Assembly: GCA_030039095.1 (NCBI GenBank)
Contig: JASHQP010000661.1
Span: 1 to 43,933, forward strand
DNA from: Streptosporangiaceae bacterium
GTDB taxonomy: Bacteria > Actinomycetota > Actinomycetes > Streptosporangiales > Streptosporangiaceae
Direction of reading: 5' to 3'
DNA length: 43,933 nt
Position numbers and translations under genes: made by a program. Below, piece by piece: positions 30,695 through 39,621 of the stretch. Position 1 is the stretch's first letter, and each line of letters starts with the position of its first letter. A model generated the notes under the pieces. That model did not search any database and was not told where the DNA came from. It was given only the letters and a program-made list of their open reading frames with translations.

Positions 30695-31372
30695 GCCGGG
30701 CTCCCGCTGCTGGAGCCGGCCCGTTTCGCTGCGCTCCCATTCCTCGATGCCGCGCAGCACGCTCTCGGTGTAGGCGAGCAGGTGTGCCCGGTAGACGCTG
30801 CTGTAGGTGCGCAGATACGCCAGCTCGGCCTGCAGGGCCCGCTGCGCGGTGGCGGTCTGCGGTGGAGCGTCGTTCAGCGCCGAGGCCGCCGCCTCGCGCG
30901 CCTTGGTGTGGGCCTTCTCCAGGATCAGGTCCGAGTGCTGCTGAGCCTCGCGCATGATGTCCTCGCGGCGCCGCCTCGCGTCGTCGGTCACCGGGCTGCT
31001 GCGGGCCCCGGAGCCCGCCAGGTACCGGTCGGCGCTGACCTGCGCTGTCGACAGGATCTGCACCGCGTGCGCGTGCGGGTCGACCTCACCGAAGATCACC
31101 GGCTGCGGGCCGCTGCTGGCATCCCCCGCCAGAATCCGCTGGCGCAGCCGCTGGACGTCCTGCCACAGCGAGGCCCGCTCGTTGATCAGCTGCACGAACT
31201 CCGCGTGGACCGTGCGCAGGAACCGGTTGACGGCCGACTCCTCGTAGCCGCGCCGTCCCAGCCCTGACATCGGGAACCGCACGCTCTGCAGCTCATCCGG
31301 GCTCAGCCTGTGCTGCTCCTCGAACCACGCAGTTGCCAAAGGTTCACTCCACCCGACGTCCTCGGTGCCCAT
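30641..31372 (-). CDS. DivIVA-domain coiled-coil protein
   Basis: 243 aa from ATG 31372 with GGAGCAGGACGAC upstream (ATG 31387 also possible). SVRFPMSGLGRRGYEESAVN and RFLRTVHAEFVQLINERASL is the DivIVA-type N-terminal membrane-curvature and dimer motif (x-F-P-x-x-x-x-x-R-x-G-Y-x-x-x-x-V-x-x-F). The middle is strongly helical coiled coil (DDARRRREDIMREAQQHSDL, HTKAREAAASAL). RTYSSVYRAHLLAYTESVL near the end occurs in actinobacterial cellulose-binding-protein-like DivIVA paralogues. Probably organises a polar or septal scaffold. A perfect 18-bp palindrome lies about 100 bp upstream. Confidence 0.85.
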   Translation of the reverse strand: MGTEDVGWSEPLATAWFEEQHRLSPDELQSVRFPMSGLGRRGYEESAVNRFLRTVHAEFVQLINERASLWQDVQRLRQRILAGDASSGPQPVIFGEVDPHAHAVQILSTAQVSADRYLAGSGARSSPVTDDARRRREDIMREAQQHSDLILEKAHTKAREAAASALNDAPPQTATAQRALQAELAYLRTYSSVYRAHLLAYTESVLRGIEEWERSETGRLQQREPGSFHEPALGRADQRSIGN

Positions 31373-31474
31373 GTCGTCCTGCTCCATGCATGCCCAGGCC
31401 CGGCGGCGACGGGGACGCGCCGCGGCGCTGACAGCAATTGCAGGAAAATATTCATGCAACTTGCACACGGAGAC

Positions 31475-31492
31475 ATCGGTCAGCTGACCGAT
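31475..31492. promoter_or_regulatory. Perfect 18-bp palindrome between DivIVA-like and methyltransferase genes
   Basis: ATCGGTCAGCTGACCGAT reads identically on both strands. It lies 29 bp after the methyltransferase stop and 103 bp upstream of the DivIVA-like start, inside an AT-rich stretch (AATATTCATGCAACTTGCAC next to it). Length and symmetry suggest a dimeric repressor site; a terminator of the R-M operon is less likely because the structure has no loop. Confidence 0.5.
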
Positions 31493-31520
31493 ATTTGAAG
31501 CGGCGGGCGAACCAGCCGGG

Positions 31521-32522
31521 TCAGCTCGCTGCGAGGCTGGCGTGGTGGCCGAGGTCCGTGGCTGGCGGCGTTGCTGCCGCGGGGGCCAGCGCGTCCCGGA
31601 TCGCCGTGCCCAGGGCCCGGGCAACCGGCGGCGGGAAGGCGTTGCCGACCTGGCGGTAGGCGGCCGTCTTGCGGCCCGAGAACATCCACGCGTCGGGGAA
31701 GCCCTGGATCCGCGCGACCATGCGGGTGGTCAGCTTCGGCAGCGCCCCGGCCGGGATCTCGGGCCCCGGCGGCTCGTTGGCGACGCCGAGGCCGTCGACC
31801 CCCAGCAGCTTCCACGCCTCCCGCGCCCTGGTCGGGCCCAGGTCCGGCCCGCCGTGCTTCTTGCTGCCGCCGACGATCGTCGGCGCGATGCCGCAGGCCC
31901 GGTCCCGCCAGCGGTCCGCTCCCGGCCAGCCGCGGGCGCTCATCAGGTCGTGCAGCGTCTCGCCGACGGTGGGCGGCGGGGTCGCCGATGGCTGTGGCCA
32001 GCGGAACCGGCCCGCCCAGGGGTCCTGCATGGCCACGAGCACGAACCGGGGCCGCAGCTGCGGCACCCCGTGCTCGCTGGCCTGCACAAGATCCCACCAG
32101 GTCCGGTAGCCGAGCGCGTGCAGGTGCCCGAGCACCTGGGCCCGGTAGCCGTCGAAGCGGTGCGTGGCCAGGCCCTTGACGTTCTCGAGCAGCACCGCGC
32201 GCGGCCCGGTCTCCCCGATCAGCCGCAGCGCCTGCGGGAACAGGTCCCGGTCGTCCTCCTGGCCGAGCCGCTTACCCGCGATGGAGAACGGCGGGCAGGG
32301 AACGCCGCCTGAGAGCAGGTCGATGCCGGTGAACGCGCGCCCGTCGAGGTTGTGGACGTCATCCTCGATGATCTTCCACTCGGAGCCGCGGTTCGCCCGC
32401 AGGGTCTCGCAGGCGTCGTGGTCGAGCTCGACCGCTGCCTCGTGGGCGAACCCGGCCTGCTCCAGGCCCAGGGACTGACCACCGGCGCCAGCGCAGATCT
32501 CCAGGCAGGTCAGTTCGCCCAA
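31521..32522 (-). CDS. DNA (cytosine-5) methyltransferase of an NgoMIV-type R-M system
   Basis: 333 aa from TTG 32522, chosen because AGGAGGAACC sits immediately upstream; the frame is open to ATG 32612, which would overlap the nuclease gene. Motif I LEICAGAGGQSLGLEQAG, motif IV GGVPCPPFS with the catalytic Cys, motif VI LLENVKGL, motif VIII QLRPRFVLVA and motif X VGNAFPPPVARALG are all present. The target recognition region is short, between about residues 185 and 270. It should protect the sites cut by the adjacent nuclease (GCCGGC in the NgoMIV family). Confidence 0.92.
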   Translation of the reverse strand: MGELTCLEICAGAGGQSLGLEQAGFAHEAAVELDHDACETLRANRGSEWKIIEDDVHNLDGRAFTGIDLLSGGVPCPPFSIAGKRLGQEDDRDLFPQALRLIGETGPRAVLLENVKGLATHRFDGYRAQVLGHLHALGYRTWWDLVQASEHGVPQLRPRFVLVAMQDPWAGRFRWPQPSATPPPTVGETLHDLMSARGWPGADRWRDRACGIAPTIVGGSKKHGGPDLGPTRAREAWKLLGVDGLGVANEPPGPEIPAGALPKLTTRMVARIQGFPDAWMFSGRKTAAYRQVGNAFPPPVARALGTAIRDALAPAAATPPATDLGHHASLAAS

Positions 32523-32553
32523 GGTTCCTCCTGAAACTCGGATCTCCTCGATT

Positions 32554-32567
32554 GTGCCCGCGGGCAC
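32554..32567. promoter_or_regulatory. 14-bp palindrome between nuclease and methyltransferase genes
   Basis: GTGCCCGCGGGCAC is a perfect palindrome in the 76-bp gap between the nuclease stop and the methyltransferase TTG start. It could balance expression of the two genes as a hairpin or a protein site. Because the frame is also open here, it may alternatively be coding for an N-terminal extension. Confidence 0.3.
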
Positions 32568-32598
32568 CGACAATCCGCGTGTCCCACGCCGGTATCCG

Positions 32599-33360
32599 TC
32601 ACCATGAGGCAAGCGTCCCGGCCAGGAACTCGTAGCTGAGCAGGCGCCGCTGGCCGACGACCTCGCGCCAGGCGTCCTGCTGCTCGGGGTTGGCGTTCTC
32701 GGTCACGCTCGCGTCGACCGCGTCGAAGGCCACGTGGTAGACCGCGTCCACCTCGCCGGTCCCCCGCGCGATCGACGCCAGACGGCTCGGCAGCGGCTCG
32801 GCCGTGACGGTCACCAGGTGCGGCTGCCGGCCGCGGCGGTGGCGGATCATCTGCAGGCACTCGTGCCGGATGTTCTGCACCCGGTCGGACCGGATCGTCC
32901 ACTTGCACGAGATCGCAGCGTGCAGCGGGGGCAGCCCGGATGCCGTCGCCACCTGCCCGAGCGCGACGGTCACGTCGGGCTTGATCAGGTAATCCATGCC
33001 GACGGTGATGCGCAGCTCCGGGTTCGCACGCACCAGCTCGGCGACTTTGCTCAGGTGGGCGTACTGGTCGAACTGGGTGATGATCGCCCCGCGGGCGACC
33101 AGCCAGGCCCGGTCCGCGTGCGCGCGGGGAAGGTGGCCGGCGAGATGGTCGCGGACCGCGAGCTCCAGCGGGCCGCCCGGATCTTTCGGCACGGCCGAGG
33201 CCGCCCCGCCGGCCACGCCGAGGAAGTCGAGCATCCCGGCGCCGATCCGCATGGACTCGGCGTTGTCGACGTCCGCGAAGTTCGGCACCAGCGGCCAGCC
33301 CAGCTTGTTCTTGCTGCTCGGCTTCCAGCCCAGCAGCTCGCGGGCGAACGGAGCGGTCAC
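32599..33360 (-). CDS. Type II restriction endonuclease, NgoMIV family
   Basis: 253 aa from GTG 33360. N-terminal LLGWKPSSKNKLGWPLVPN and the central RITVGMDYLIKPDVTVALG are followed by HAAISCKWTIRSDRVQNIRH, QPHLVTVTAEPLPSRLASIA and GTGEVDAVYHVAFDAV. The SCKWTIRSDR motif with an upstream PD is the PD...(S)CK nuclease centre of NgoMIV, which recognises GCCGGC. Here the stretch between the PD and SCK elements looks compact. Located upstream of its methyltransferase on the same strand. Specificity is inferred by family. Confidence 0.87.
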   Translation of the reverse strand: MTAPFARELLGWKPSSKNKLGWPLVPNFADVDNAESMRIGAGMLDFLGVAGGAASAVPKDPGGPLELAVRDHLAGHLPRAHADRAWLVARGAIITQFDQYAHLSKVAELVRANPELRITVGMDYLIKPDVTVALGQVATASGLPPLHAAISCKWTIRSDRVQNIRHECLQMIRHRRGRQPHLVTVTAEPLPSRLASIARGTGEVDAVYHVAFDAVDASVTENANPEQQDAWREVVGQRRLLSYEFLAGTLASW

Positions 33361-33435
33361 GGGAGCGATTCTGGCATCTGGGCGGCGGATGAAAGGATGG
33401 AACCGTGGGCCGGACCAGCACAGAGGGGATCCAAC

Positions 33436-34467
<1,032 letters not shown>

Positions 34468-34569
34468 CCCGGATTCCGATGATCGTGGTAGCTGGCGAGC
34501 AGGTGTGCGCGGAATCGACCACGTTCATCGAGCGGAGCCCTACCGGTCTATCACCACCGGGCAATAACA

Positions 34570-34599
34570 GCCGGATATCGCTGTATTGCGATGTCCGGC
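34570..34599. terminator. Bidirectional terminator hairpin
   Basis: GCCGGATATCGC (34570-34581) pairs with GCGATGTCCGGC (34588-34599) around TGTATT; 11 of 12 positions are Watson-Crick and the twelfth is a G-U pair in RNA. It lies between the threonine aldolase stop and the convergent small membrane gene. Confidence 0.75.
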
Positions 34600-34601
34600 G
34601 G

Positions 34602-34874
34602 TCAGGTGAGCTCGGCCTCGTCGCCGCGCCGCGCGGCGGGCGAGCTCAGCGGCGCGGCCAGCGACGCGTAGTACGCCCGGATCCGCTCCATCCGCCGCGG
34701 CGGGATGATGTTGGCCACGCTGGTGTCGATCAGCCGCACGACGGTGAACCAGCCGAGGATGAACACGGCCGGCAGCACCGTGAACGCGGCGGGAGCGTCG
34801 TCGAACGCGAACGTCCGCGCCATCGACACGACCAGATCGCCGTCCTGGGCCTGGGGCCGGGGCGCGGCGACCAT
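34602..34874 (-). CDS. Small membrane protein, probably N-terminally truncated
   Basis: 90 aa from ATG 34874. One hydrophobic helix, AFTVLPAVFILGWFTVVRLI, is followed by VANIIPPRRMERIRAYYASL. The L-P-x-x-F-x-L-G-x-x-T-x-V-R-L-x-x-x-x-x-x-x-x-x-x-R-x-x-x-R-I-R-x-Y/F-Y pattern matches the C-terminal half of actinobacterial multi-helix membrane proteins of about 170 aa. The frame continues upstream without a stop but loses similarity (AGNGVRAKISLSWP), so the first helices may have been deleted. Function unknown. Confidence 0.5.
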   Translation of the reverse strand: MVAAPRPQAQDGDLVVSMARTFAFDDAPAAFTVLPAVFILGWFTVVRLIDTSVANIIPPRRMERIRAYYASLAAPLSSPAARRGDEAELT

Positions 34875-34987
34875 CGGCCAACTCAGTGAGATCTTCGCCC
34901 GGACCCCGTTGCCGGCGCTCCGGCCACGACCCGCGGCGGGGACCGGCAGCGCCGGGGCCGCCGCCGCGGTGATGGGGTCGCGCCCGG

Positions 34988-35899
34988 CTACCCGCGGGGC
35001 GTGGCGGCGAGAACCCGGGCGATGCTGTCGGCGAAGCGGGTCAGCGCGCCGGGATCGCCGGCACAGCGCGTCGGGTTGAGCTCCCCGATCGACAGCGTCC
35101 GGACTCGCGGGTCCCGCGCGGCAACCGTGAGAGCCTCTTCGGCCTGGCTCAGGGTGGGCCCGGTGTTGCGGCAGTCGGTGTTCTCCGCGAGCGGGGCGTC
35201 GATGAAGTCGAGGACGTCGACGTCGATGTGGACAGCGAGCGGGCCATCCGGCAGGTACCCGAGCGCGGCGGTGGCGGCACCGGCAGGGTCATCGGCGAGT
35301 TCCTGGCTGCTGCTCGCGTGCAGCCCGAGCCGGTGAGCGTGCTCGAGCTCCCAGTCGGTGGCGGGCTGCGGGTCCACCCCGAGCCACGCCACCTGGCGGG
35401 GACCGAGGAGCGGCCGGGGCCCGAACGCGTCGGCCAGGGTGCCCACGCAGCCCGGCAAGGCCAGCGCGTGCGCCAGGCCCATCCAGTCCAGCGCGCCGTC
35501 CGCTGTGCTGCCCGGGGTGTTGAGATCAAAGTGGCGGTCGAGATACAGCAGCCCCGGGGTGCCGGCCCCGAGGCGCCGCAGCGCCGCCATGATCCCGAGC
35601 ACGATCGTGCAGTTGCCGCCGAGCACCAGAGCAAAGTCGCCGCGCCCGAGCAGCGGCCCGAGCCGGCCAGCGAGCTCGACCAGCGATTCGGTGGCCTCGC
35701 CGACGTTCTGGGCCAGCGGGTGCTCCCGGTCGGGTTTCCACGGCTGATGCGGCAGGTCTCCCTCGTCACGCACCTCGAGGCCCGCCGCGACGAGCCGTGC
35801 GAACAAGCCGGCCGAGCGCAGGGCCGCCGGCGCCAGGTCCTGGCCGGCCGCGTAGCTCGCGGCGCTGCTCGGCACGCCTATGACTGAGATCGGGCTCAC
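34988..35899 (-). CDS. Arginase/agmatinase superfamily protein with altered metal motif
   Basis: 303 aa of the ureohydrolase fold. N-terminal GVPSSAASYAAGQDLAPAAL and the metal-binding LYLDRHFDLNTPG (D-x-H-x-D) and LAVHIDVDVLDFID (D-x-D-x-x-D) are present. The first motif, normally GGDHS with a manganese-binding His, is LGGNCTIVL here, so one Mn ligand is replaced by Cys. SIGELNPTRC matches the family E-x-N-P motif. It may be a mononuclear enzyme or act on another guanidino or formimino substrate. Encoded 4.3 kb from the arginine-using NOS, but with the R-M and aldolase genes between. Confidence 0.82.
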   Translation of the reverse strand: MSPISVIGVPSSAASYAAGQDLAPAALRSAGLFARLVAAGLEVRDEGDLPHQPWKPDREHPLAQNVGEATESLVELAGRLGPLLGRGDFALVLGGNCTIVLGIMAALRRLGAGTPGLLYLDRHFDLNTPGSTADGALDWMGLAHALALPGCVGTLADAFGPRPLLGPRQVAWLGVDPQPATDWELEHAHRLGLHASSSQELADDPAGAATAALGYLPDGPLAVHIDVDVLDFIDAPLAENTDCRNTGPTLSQAEEALTVAARDPRVRTLSIGELNPTRCAGDPGALTRFADSIARVLAATPRG

Positions 35900-35940
35900 C
35901 CCGCGAGCATAGCTACCGGGCTCCCGAGCCTCCGCGGATT

Positions 35941-36132
35941 ATGCTTGCCTCGCGCCCGCCCGCGCTCGTGCAGATGGCCTCGGATGGCCGCCTGCACATC
36001 CCGGCCGCCCGGCAGTTCGGCGTCTCCGAGGCCCAGGCTGCCTGCCTGGAGTTCTCTTCCGGGCCACATCGTGGCCGAATCGTTCTCACGTTCTGCGCGA
36101 CGCGTGGGATTTCATGCCAGGATCAACGATGA
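35941..36132 (+). CDS. Possible small AbrB-like or hypothetical protein
   Basis: A 63-codon frame from ATG 35941. VQMASDGRLHIPAARQFGVS then AACLEF and GRIVLTF loosely resembles a swapped-hairpin AbrB pattern (x-x-D-G-R-x-x-I-P-A-x-x-x-x-x-G-V). It lies between the divergent arginase-like gene and the kinase leader. No ribosome binding site is obvious and it may be a decayed gene or chance. Confidence 0.3.
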   Translation: MLASRPPALVQMASDGRLHIPAARQFGVSEAQAACLEFSSGPHRGRIVLTFCATRGISCQDQR

Positions 36133-36135
36133 AAT
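36109..36135. promoter_or_regulatory. Inverted repeat and -10-like sequence before the kinase gene
   Basis: ATTTCAT (36109-36115) and ATGAAAT (36129-36135) form a perfect 7-bp-arm repeat; ACATATAAGTATGA at 36138-36151 contains a TATAAG -10-like hexamer about 30 bp before the kinase ATG. Plausible promoter and operator. Confidence 0.35.
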
Positions 36136-36178
36136 GGACATATAAGTATGATGTCCAGCGCCTGGGGAGGGAGGTGCG

Positions 36179-38284
36179 ATGGCCGACGACTCCTCCAGGC
36201 ACGCCGATGGGCTCCTGCGGATGCTTGCTCCGGGCTCACGGGTGGCGGGGTACCTGCTGGAGAGCCAGATCGGCGCGGGCGGTATGGCCGTGGTATTCCG
36301 CGCCAGAGACGAGCGGCTGAGCCGCATGGTGGCGCTGAAGGTCCTGGCGCCAGGGCTGGCGGCCGACGACGCGTTCCGGCAGCGCTTCATCCGGGAGTCG
36401 CGCGCGGCGGCAGCGGTCGACGATCCGCACATCATCCCCGTTTATGAGGCCGGCGAGTCGGGCGGAATCCTGTTCATCGCCATGCGCCTGGTTGTCGGCG
36501 GTGACCTGCGGTCGGTGATGCTCCGGGAGGGCCCGCTGACCCCCGAGCGGGCCGCCGCCTTACTGTCACCGGTCGCCTCGGCGCTCGACGCCGCACACGC
36601 CGCCGAACTGGTCCACCGGGACGTCAAGCCAGCAAACGTGCTGGTGGATGCCCGTCCCGGCCGGCCGGAGCATGTGTACCTGTCGGATTTCGGGCTGAGC
36701 AAGCGGGCCGCGGCCGCGGTCGGGCTGACCGGCTCGGGCCAGTTCATGGGCACCGCGGAGTACGCGGCCCCGGAACAGATCAACGGCCGCCCGGTCGGCG
36801 GGCAGGCCGACCAGTACGCGCTGGCGTGCGTGGCCTTCGAGGCGCTGAGCGGCACGGCGCCGTTCGCGCGCCCTGAGCCCATGGCCGTGCTGTGGGCACA
36901 CCTGTCCGAGCCCCCGCCCTCGCTGGTCATGCTGCGGCCCGACCTGCCGCACGGGGTCGACCGGATCCTGGCCAGGGCGCTGGCAAAGGAGCCGCACCAC
37001 CGCTACGACAGCTGCCGCGAGTTCATCGACGAGTTGCGTGGGGCGTTCGGCCTGGCCCCGTACGAGGCCGGGGCCTCCAGCGGCCCGCGGGCCCAGGTGG
37101 AGAGCGGCGGCCAGGACGCCGGGGCGAAGGAGACACCGGCCGAGGCGGCCGTGCCCGCCGCTCTCACCGATCCCCGCCGCGGCCGCCATTCCTCCGGAGA
37201 GTCCGCGCAGCCGGACCGCGCCCGCAGCCGGCGCATGGGCCTGGCCGCGCTGGCGGTTGTCGTGCTCGCCGCCGTCGGCGCCATCGCCGCGGCCACGCAC
37301 GGGAGCTTCGGGGGCCATTCGCCGGCCGGCCAGCACGGGGAAACCGCAAGCCTGCGCGTCACCGCGCGGAGCATCGTCACTCTCACCGACCCCGGCAGCG
37401 TCGGTGTGGACGCTGTCACGTTCAGCCCGGCGGGCACGGTGCTCGCCACCGGGGACCATAACGGCAGCATCTACCTGTGGAACCTCGCCACCCGCAAGCG
37501 CACCCTGTCCCTTCTGGACCCGGGCAGCCTGGGCGTGGAGTCGGCCACGTTCAGCGCGAACGGCAGGGTCCTGGCGACGGGCGACCAAAATGGCAGCGCG
37601 TACATGTGGAACCTCGCCACCCGCCACCTCATCGCCACCTTGACCGGCCCGGGCTTCGAAGCCGTGGACTCGGCCGTTTACAGCCCCCGTGGCAAGACGC
37701 TGGCGACCGGCGACTACGACGGCATCACGTATCTGTGGGGGCCGGCCGGCAGCCTCTCCGCCACCCTGGCCGTCCCCGGCAGCAACAACTCGGTCTACGG
37801 CGTCGCGTTCAGCCCGAACGGCCAGACGCTGGCTACCGCCGATGTTGACGGCAGCACGTACCTGTGGAACGTCGCCACGCAGAGCCGGATCGCCACCCTG
37901 ACCGACAGCTCCGCTGTCTATGCGGTCGCGTTCAGCCCGGGCGGCAAGCTCCTGGCCACCGGCGACCAGGACGGCAGCACCCGCCTGTGGAACGTGGCCG
38001 GGCGCAGCCGCATCGCGACCCTGCGCATCCCCGGCTCCGACAGCGCCGTGTCATCGGTCGCGTTCAGCCCGAACGGCAAGCTCCTGGCCACCGGCGACCA
38101 GGACGGCAGCACCTACCTGTGGGACGTGGCCACCGGCCGCCGCGTCGCGACACTTCCCACCCCCGGCGCCAACAGCAGCGTGTCATCGGTCGCGTTCAGC
38201 CCGAACGGGGAACTCCTGGCCACCGCCAACCAGGACGGCGCCACTTCCGTGTGGAGCATCGCCACGGCAGCTTCCCACTCCTGA
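36179..38284 (+). CDS. Membrane Ser/Thr protein kinase with extracellular WD40 propeller
   Basis: 701 aa. Kinase domain about residues 20-285: glycine loop IGAGGMAVVFRA, catalytic Lys in VALKVLAP, HRDVKPANVLV, SDFGLSKR and GTAEYAAPEQI (activation segment). A Pro/Gly-rich juxtamembrane stretch follows, then one transmembrane helix LAALAVVVLAAVGAIAAAT at about 350-370. The outside part is about seven WD-like blades of 40 residues, each with the pattern FSPNGxxLATGDxDGSxYLW. GGGAGGGAGG precedes the ATG. The propeller presumably senses a ligand or protein. The propeller blades are highly alike, suggesting recent internal duplication. Confidence 0.95.
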   Translation: MADDSSRHADGLLRMLAPGSRVAGYLLESQIGAGGMAVVFRARDERLSRMVALKVLAPGLAADDAFRQRFIRESRAAAAVDDPHIIPVYEAGESGGILFIAMRLVVGGDLRSVMLREGPLTPERAAALLSPVASALDAAHAAELVHRDVKPANVLVDARPGRPEHVYLSDFGLSKRAAAAVGLTGSGQFMGTAEYAAPEQINGRPVGGQADQYALACVAFEALSGTAPFARPEPMAVLWAHLSEPPPSLVMLRPDLPHGVDRILARALAKEPHHRYDSCREFIDELRGAFGLAPYEAGASSGPRAQVESGGQDAGAKETPAEAAVPAALTDPRRGRHSSGESAQPDRARSRRMGLAALAVVVLAAVGAIAAATHGSFGGHSPAGQHGETASLRVTARSIVTLTDPGSVGVDAVTFSPAGTVLATGDHNGSIYLWNLATRKRTLSLLDPGSLGVESATFSANGRVLATGDQNGSAYMWNLATRHLIATLTGPGFEAVDSAVYSPRGKTLATGDYDGITYLWGPAGSLSATLAVPGSNNSVYGVAFSPNGQTLATADVDGSTYLWNVATQSRIATLTDSSAVYAVAFSPGGKLLATGDQDGSTRLWNVAGRSRIATLRIPGSDSAVSSVAFSPNGKLLATGDQDGSTYLWDVATGRRVATLPTPGANSSVSSVAFSPNGELLATANQDGATSVWSIATAASHS

Positions 38285-38305
38285 CCGGAGCGGCTGACCC
38301 AGAGC

Positions 38306-39139
38306 GTGCCAGTATGGGGCGTGGGCGAAAGCACGCATCCCGCCGGGCAATCCATCCAGCGCCGGGCGACCCACCCGGAACACGACGCGGTGGCCCACGA
38401 GGTCAGCGGCTGGTTCACGGCCTCGGCGCCCGAGATCGGCTACGAGGTCAGCGAACACTGGTACGGGTACCAGAGCGAGATCGGCCCCGGCCAGACGCGC
38501 GTCATCCTCAGGGTCGGCGAACCGGGCCAGGTCCCGGTCGCCCTCGCCGATGCGGCGGCGGCCGGCGGCGCAGGAACGCTGACGATCTGGGTGGATGACA
38601 GGGAGCGGGCGGCGCTCCTGGACGGGACGCTCCGCAGCGCGGGCTGCCAGCCTGGCGACGCAACCACGCACCTGGCCCTGGTCGGCCCGATGACCGGCCG
38701 GCCCGACGCCGGCCGGCTGGTGGTCGAGAGCGTGGACGAACCCGGCCTCCCCGAGTGGGCAACGGTGAAGCTGCAGGCCTTCGGCGACACCGAGTCGGCT
38801 CCGGCGCCCGGCCGGCTGGCCGCGGAGGTTGCGGCCCGCCGGGACGAGCTGCCCCTGGCCGAGTGCCAGCTCGGCCTGCTCGGCGGCGAGCGTGTTGCGG
38901 TCCTCGCCTACTACCGCGGGCACGATCAGCTCGTGTTCAACCTCGGCACCCGGGTACCGTTCCGGCACCGGGGTATCGCCCAGGCGATGCTCGCCCGCTG
39001 GGTGGACGCGGGCATGGCCGACGGCTGCCGTTCCCTGATCATCAACGCCACCGACGGAGGCGCGCCCGCTGCCCTGTACCGAAGGATCGGCTTCACCGAC
39101 GAGATCTACTGGTACCGGAAGTACGAGCTCACAACGTGA
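38306..39139 (+). CDS. GNAT-family N-acetyltransferase
   Basis: 277 aa from GTG 38306 (GTG 38321 is an alternative). The C-terminal half holds the acetyl-CoA site: VAVLAYYRGHDQLVFNLGTR, FRHRGIAQAMLARWVDAG (R/Q-x-x-G-x-A motif A), SLIINATDGGAPAALYRRIG and F-T-D-E-I-Y-W-Y. The N-terminal half (residues 20-150) is probably a degenerate second GNAT unit. Its TGA overlaps the GTG of the next gene; the three genes to 39974 form an operon. Substrate unknown. Confidence 0.85.
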   Translation: MPVWGVGESTHPAGQSIQRRATHPEHDAVAHEVSGWFTASAPEIGYEVSEHWYGYQSEIGPGQTRVILRVGEPGQVPVALADAAAAGGAGTLTIWVDDRERAALLDGTLRSAGCQPGDATTHLALVGPMTGRPDAGRLVVESVDEPGLPEWATVKLQAFGDTESAPAPGRLAAEVAARRDELPLAECQLGLLGGERVAVLAYYRGHDQLVFNLGTRVPFRHRGIAQAMLARWVDAGMADGCRSLIINATDGGAPAALYRRIGFTDEIYWYRKYELTT

Positions 39140-39621
39140 AGCGCGTGGTCATCCTGGGCCGGGGCGCGGCCGGCAAGTCGGTGCTCGCGGCGCGGCTGGG
39201 GCAGATCACCGGCCTGCCCGTCATCGAGCTCGACAGGCACTTCTGGAAACCGGGCCCGAACGCGACGCCGCCCGCCGAATGGGCGCCCGCGCAGGGCGAA
39301 CTCCTCCGGCAAGAGACATGGATCATGGACGGGGACCTTGGCCCCTACGACGCCGCCCTCGGCGCCAGGCTCGTGGCGGCGGACACGGTCATTGTGCTGG
39401 ACTTCCCGCTCGCGCGCTGCGCCTGGCGCGCGCTGCGCCGGTCGCGCGAGCGCTCGGACTTCTGGCGCTGGCTGCTCGGCTACCGCCGGCACAGCCTGCC
39501 GCTGATCCGGCGGGCGATCGCCGACCATGCTGCCGCCGCCGACGTCCGGGTGCTGTCCAGCCCCCGGACGGTCCGGCGGTTCCTCGCCCGGGTAGCGGAT
39601 CACGGCATGCTTGGTTCATGA
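39136..39621 (+). CDS. P-loop NTPase, topology modulation/adenylate kinase-like
   Basis: 161 aa from the GTG overlapping the acetyltransferase stop. VVILGRGAAGKSVLAARLG is a Walker A motif; LPVIELDRHFWKPG, ETWIMDGDLGPYD, ADTVIVLDFPLARCAWRALR and DVRVLSSPRTVRRFL match the small kinases annotated as topology modulation or FlaR-like proteins. The phosphate acceptor is unknown. Coupled both ways (GTGA upstream, ATGA downstream). Confidence 0.87.
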   Translation: MKRVVILGRGAAGKSVLAARLGQITGLPVIELDRHFWKPGPNATPPAEWAPAQGELLRQETWIMDGDLGPYDAALGARLVAADTVIVLDFPLARCAWRALRRSRERSDFWRWLLGYRRHSLPLIRRAIADHAAAADVRVLSSPRTVRRFLARVADHGMLGS

